DNA of 64,000 nt, from positions 1 to 64,000 of the forward strand of contig NZ_CP019327.1 of the NCBI RefSeq assembly GCF_001971705.1. The letters are read 5' to 3'. Below, one piece after another: positions 62,301 through 64,000 of this stretch. This DNA is from Natronorubrum daqingense. Its GTDB lineage: Archaea > Halobacteriota > Halobacteria > Halobacteriales > Natrialbaceae. The notes beneath the pieces are model-generated. The model saw only the letters and a program-made list of their open reading frames with translations, had not been told where the DNA came from and searched no databases. Made by a program: the position numbers and the translations under genes. The number at the start of each line of letters is the position of its first letter. The first letter of the stretch is position 1.

Positions 62301-62975
62301 TTACAGCAAATCGGATCCGTCCTCGAACCGCGCCTCGAGCAGCCGTTCGACGTACTTCGAGAGCACGTCGACCTCGAGGTGGATCGGGTCGCCGGGCGAT
62401 TTCTCGGAGAGCGTCGTGAGGGCGTAGGTGGTCGGGATGATCGCCACGGTAACACGCCCGTTTGCTGCGTCAAGATCAGCGACGGTGAGGCTGATGCCGT
62501 CGAGCGTGATTGAGCCCTTGTCGACGACGTAGCGGCCGTAGCCCGCGGGCAAATCGAACTCGAAGAACCAGTCGCCTCCCGGCTCGTCGCCGGTCGGCTG
62601 TTCCGAGGCGCGTGGCGCCTCGCTCTCCTCCACCGATTCGACGTTCGAAACCGTCGCGACAGCGTCGACGTGACCCTGAACGACGTGCCCGTCGAATCGC
62701 CCGTCGGCCGGCATCGCTCGCTCGAGGTTGACGACGTCGCCTTCAGAAAGCTCACCGAGATAGGTCCGTTCGACGGTTTCCGTGGCGAGAAAGACTTCGA
62801 ACCACGCCCCGTCCTCGAATCGCTCGACGGTGAGACAGACGCCGCTGACGCTGATACTCTGGCCGTGCTCGAGTCCCGTTGCGACCTCGTCGGCCGTGAT
62901 CCGCAATCGAAGCCCGTCCTCGCTTTGGGCACGCGTGACGATCTCGCCGGTTTCCTCGACGATTCCCGTGAACAT
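62301..62975 (-). CDS. ribE: Riboflavin synthase (alpha-chain type)
   Basis: Protein of 224 residues that dismutates 6,7-dimethyl-8-ribityllumazine to riboflavin. Two similar lumazine-binding halves: MFTGIVEETGEIVTRAQ with SISVSGVCLTVERF, and VVQGHVDAVATVSNVE with SITLDGISLTVADLD. Between them lies an acidic loop (EESEAPRASEQPTGDEPGGD) longer than in most bacterial relatives. Haloarchaea use this bacterial-type enzyme. No other riboflavin genes are adjacent. Confidence 0.95.
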   Translation of the reverse strand: MFTGIVEETGEIVTRAQSEDGLRLRITADEVATGLEHGQSISVSGVCLTVERFEDGAWFEVFLATETVERTYLGELSEGDVVNLERAMPADGRFDGHVVQGHVDAVATVSNVESVEESEAPRASEQPTGDEPGGDWFFEFDLPAGYGRYVVDKGSITLDGISLTVADLDAANGRVTVAIIPTTYALTTLSEKSPGDPIHLEVDVLSKYVERLLEARFEDGSDLL

Positions 62976-63139
62976 ACTCGAACGTGCCCGCGGACGAATA
63001 AATCCGTTCCGACACCGTGATGCATTCCACGTTCGTCATCGAAAAGTTGTCGAGTTGTATTTTGCACTGGCGTCCGTTGTCCGCAACTCGCAAGCGACAG
63101 TCGCCGTCCTTTTGTCCACACCTGCGGTATCCTCGCCCA

Positions 63140-63427
63140 ATGGCCGGTATCATCGATACGATCAAATTGGCAGGGACGCTCGTTCTCGCGCTCCCCGCCG
63201 CGCTCGCTGGACTCGAGTTCCTTCTCGTCCGTGGAGATCATTTCGTCGGTGCGACGTTGATCGTCCTCGCCGTCACGCTCGTCATCGTCCAGCAGCGAGT
63301 GACGTTGCCCTCCGACGTTCCCGGCCTCCTCGCCAAACGAGCCGCCGGTGCGATCCCAAAAGACGCTGACGACGACCAGAACGACTCGAGCGAAACGACG
63401 GCAGAATCGAGCGACAAGCGTTCCTAA
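63140..63427 (+). CDS. Small membrane protein of unknown function
   Basis: Protein of 95 residues: MAGIIDTIKLAGTLVLALPAALAGLEFLLVRGDHFVGATLIVLAVTLVIVQ gives two membrane helices, followed by an acidic Ser/Thr/Asp tail (KDADDDQNDSSETTAESSDKRS). ATG 63140 is preceded by a haloarchaeal-type short leader. The stop overlaps the stop of the convergent M24 gene by three bases. I cannot name a function. Confidence 0.72.
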   Translation: MAGIIDTIKLAGTLVLALPAALAGLEFLLVRGDHFVGATLIVLAVTLVIVQQRVTLPSDVPGLLAKRAAGAIPKDADDDQNDSSETTAESSDKRS

Positions 63428-64000
63428 CGCTCCACCATCGCTGCAGGCTCGAGCGACCGGGACGGTCCCTCTAGATACGCCGCCCGTTGCTCGCCGTCCG
63501 GTTTGACGAGCACGTCGGCGATTCGGAGCCACGACCCGTCGTCGACGCGGGCGGCCGACTCGAGTCGCACGACGCTTCCGGATTCGATCCGGTCGCCACC
63601 CTCGAGGGGTGGCTCGACTGGCTCGAGACCCACGCCGGAGACGCGAGTCTGAACGGCATCGGGCTCTTCGAAACCGAACGCGCGCACCTCGGCCTCGAGG
63701 TCGGCTTCGACGGCGGTCACCGACTCCGAATCGGCGGTCAACATAGCCGCTGCGGAGCGAAAGGACTGGGTGACGCCGACGTGAGCCCGGCGTTCTCGCC
63801 CGCCGTCGCCGTCGACGACGAACGTTCGAGTCAGCCCGCCGTGATAGCCCCCGGGCCCGCATGGGGCCGTTTGGACGACGATCGGTTCGTCGGCCCGAAG
63901 CGGATCGGCCGTCGAGGAGGATCCTGCTTGCTCCTCGAGCGTCGACGGGTTGTGCTCGGGGTCCGGATTGACGATCGTGTTTGCCCCGGGAAGGCCACCG
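63424..64000 (-). CDS. M24 family metallopeptidase, C-terminal part (runs off the window)
   Basis: The frame is open to the window edge. Reading from the edge: VALPGANTIVNPDPEHNPS, then LRADEPIVVQTAPCGPGGYHGGLTRTFVVD, which is the Xaa-Pro aminopeptidase-like pattern (GANT, then GYHGGLTRTFVV). The remainder (SFRSAAAMLTADSESVTAVEADLEAEV, FEEPDAVQTRVSGVGLEPVEPP) continues the pita-bread fold. Some metal ligands lie outside the window. It would cleave an N-terminal residue before proline or act on a related dipeptide; this is family knowledge only. An internal ATG at 63744 is unlikely to be the true start. Confidence 0.78.
   Translation of the reverse strand, partial: GGLPGANTIVNPDPEHNPSTLEEQAGSSSTADPLRADEPIVVQTAPCGPGGYHGGLTRTFVVDGDGGRERRAHVGVTQSFRSAAAMLTADSESVTAVEADLEAEVRAFGFEEPDAVQTRVSGVGLEPVEPPLEGGDRIESGSVVRLESAARVDDGSWLRIADVLVKPDGEQRAAYLEGPSRSLEPAAMVER

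Noticed and set aside
62285-63862. 525-codon minus-strand frame spanning riboflavin synthase and its neighbours
   Set aside because: It runs in another frame through three well-supported genes on either strand and is Arg/Ser-rich, as shadows are.
1-64000. CRISPR arrays, rRNA or tRNA genes, intact insertion sequences
   Set aside because: No regular repeat-spacer structure, no rRNA-like sequence, no complete cloverleaf and no transposase gene were seen.

Overview
The window is a stretch of haloarchaeal chromosome. Codon use is GC-rich with very frequent CTCGAG, the predicted proteins are strongly acidic, secreted proteins carry Tat (twin-arginine) lipoprotein signals ending in LAGC or LGGC, and many starts look leaderless. 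Gene content also fits: a Tfx regulator, an HFX_2341-type regulator, a halobacterial transducer (Htr), DUF373, a FolC-FolP fusion and an FAU-1-type RNase. The style suggests a Natrialba/Natronorubrum/Haloterrigena-like genus, but that is inference. I found no rRNA, tRNA, CRISPR array or intact transposase.

Layout. 0-10.5 kb: a hybrid sensor kinase, a DUF373 membrane protein, a polyprenyl diphosphate synthase, an MFS transporter, electron-transfer flavoprotein etfBA, a TRAM protein, an MBL-fold hydrolase, Tfx and a hypothetical. 10.5-12.7 kb: a more AT-rich pair (winged-helix-like protein plus membrane protein) next to an HFX_2341-family regulator. 12.7-25.6 kb: an MMPL/RND exporter, valS with a small leader ORF, lipoproteins, an ABC-2 exporter with two tandem paralogous permeases, and a DUF1405 protein. 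25.7-28 kb: pdxS, a small membrane protein and thrB.

28.1-36.1 kb is the most distinctive region. A large Htr chemoreceptor is divergently transcribed from three tandem paralogous binding-protein lipoproteins, with no permease or ATPase gene. The three binding proteins share a promoter element at nearly constant spacing, and their lipobox cysteine falls at residue 44 in each. I read this as a chemosensing locus with several ligand-capture proteins, comparable in principle to the BasB/BasT and CosB/CosT pairs of Halobacterium but enlarged to three.

36-64 kb is mostly core genome: a polysaccharide deacetylase, an FAD oxidoreductase, a TRIC-family channel, carB, an ABC exporter, a GNAT acetyltransferase, the FolC-FolP fusion, an aldo/keto reductase, a BASS transporter, a NUDIX hydrolase, an FAU-1-like RNase, a PrsW-like protease, a TrkA-C membrane protein, riboflavin synthase and the C-terminal part of an M24 peptidase. 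Between 60.6 and 60.72 kb lies a compact multi-hairpin element with no associated gene, which may be a solo relic of the RNA-bearing right end of an IS200/IS605-type (TnpB) element. Short tandem repeats sit at gene ends at 48.43-48.49 kb and 54.21-54.25 kb.
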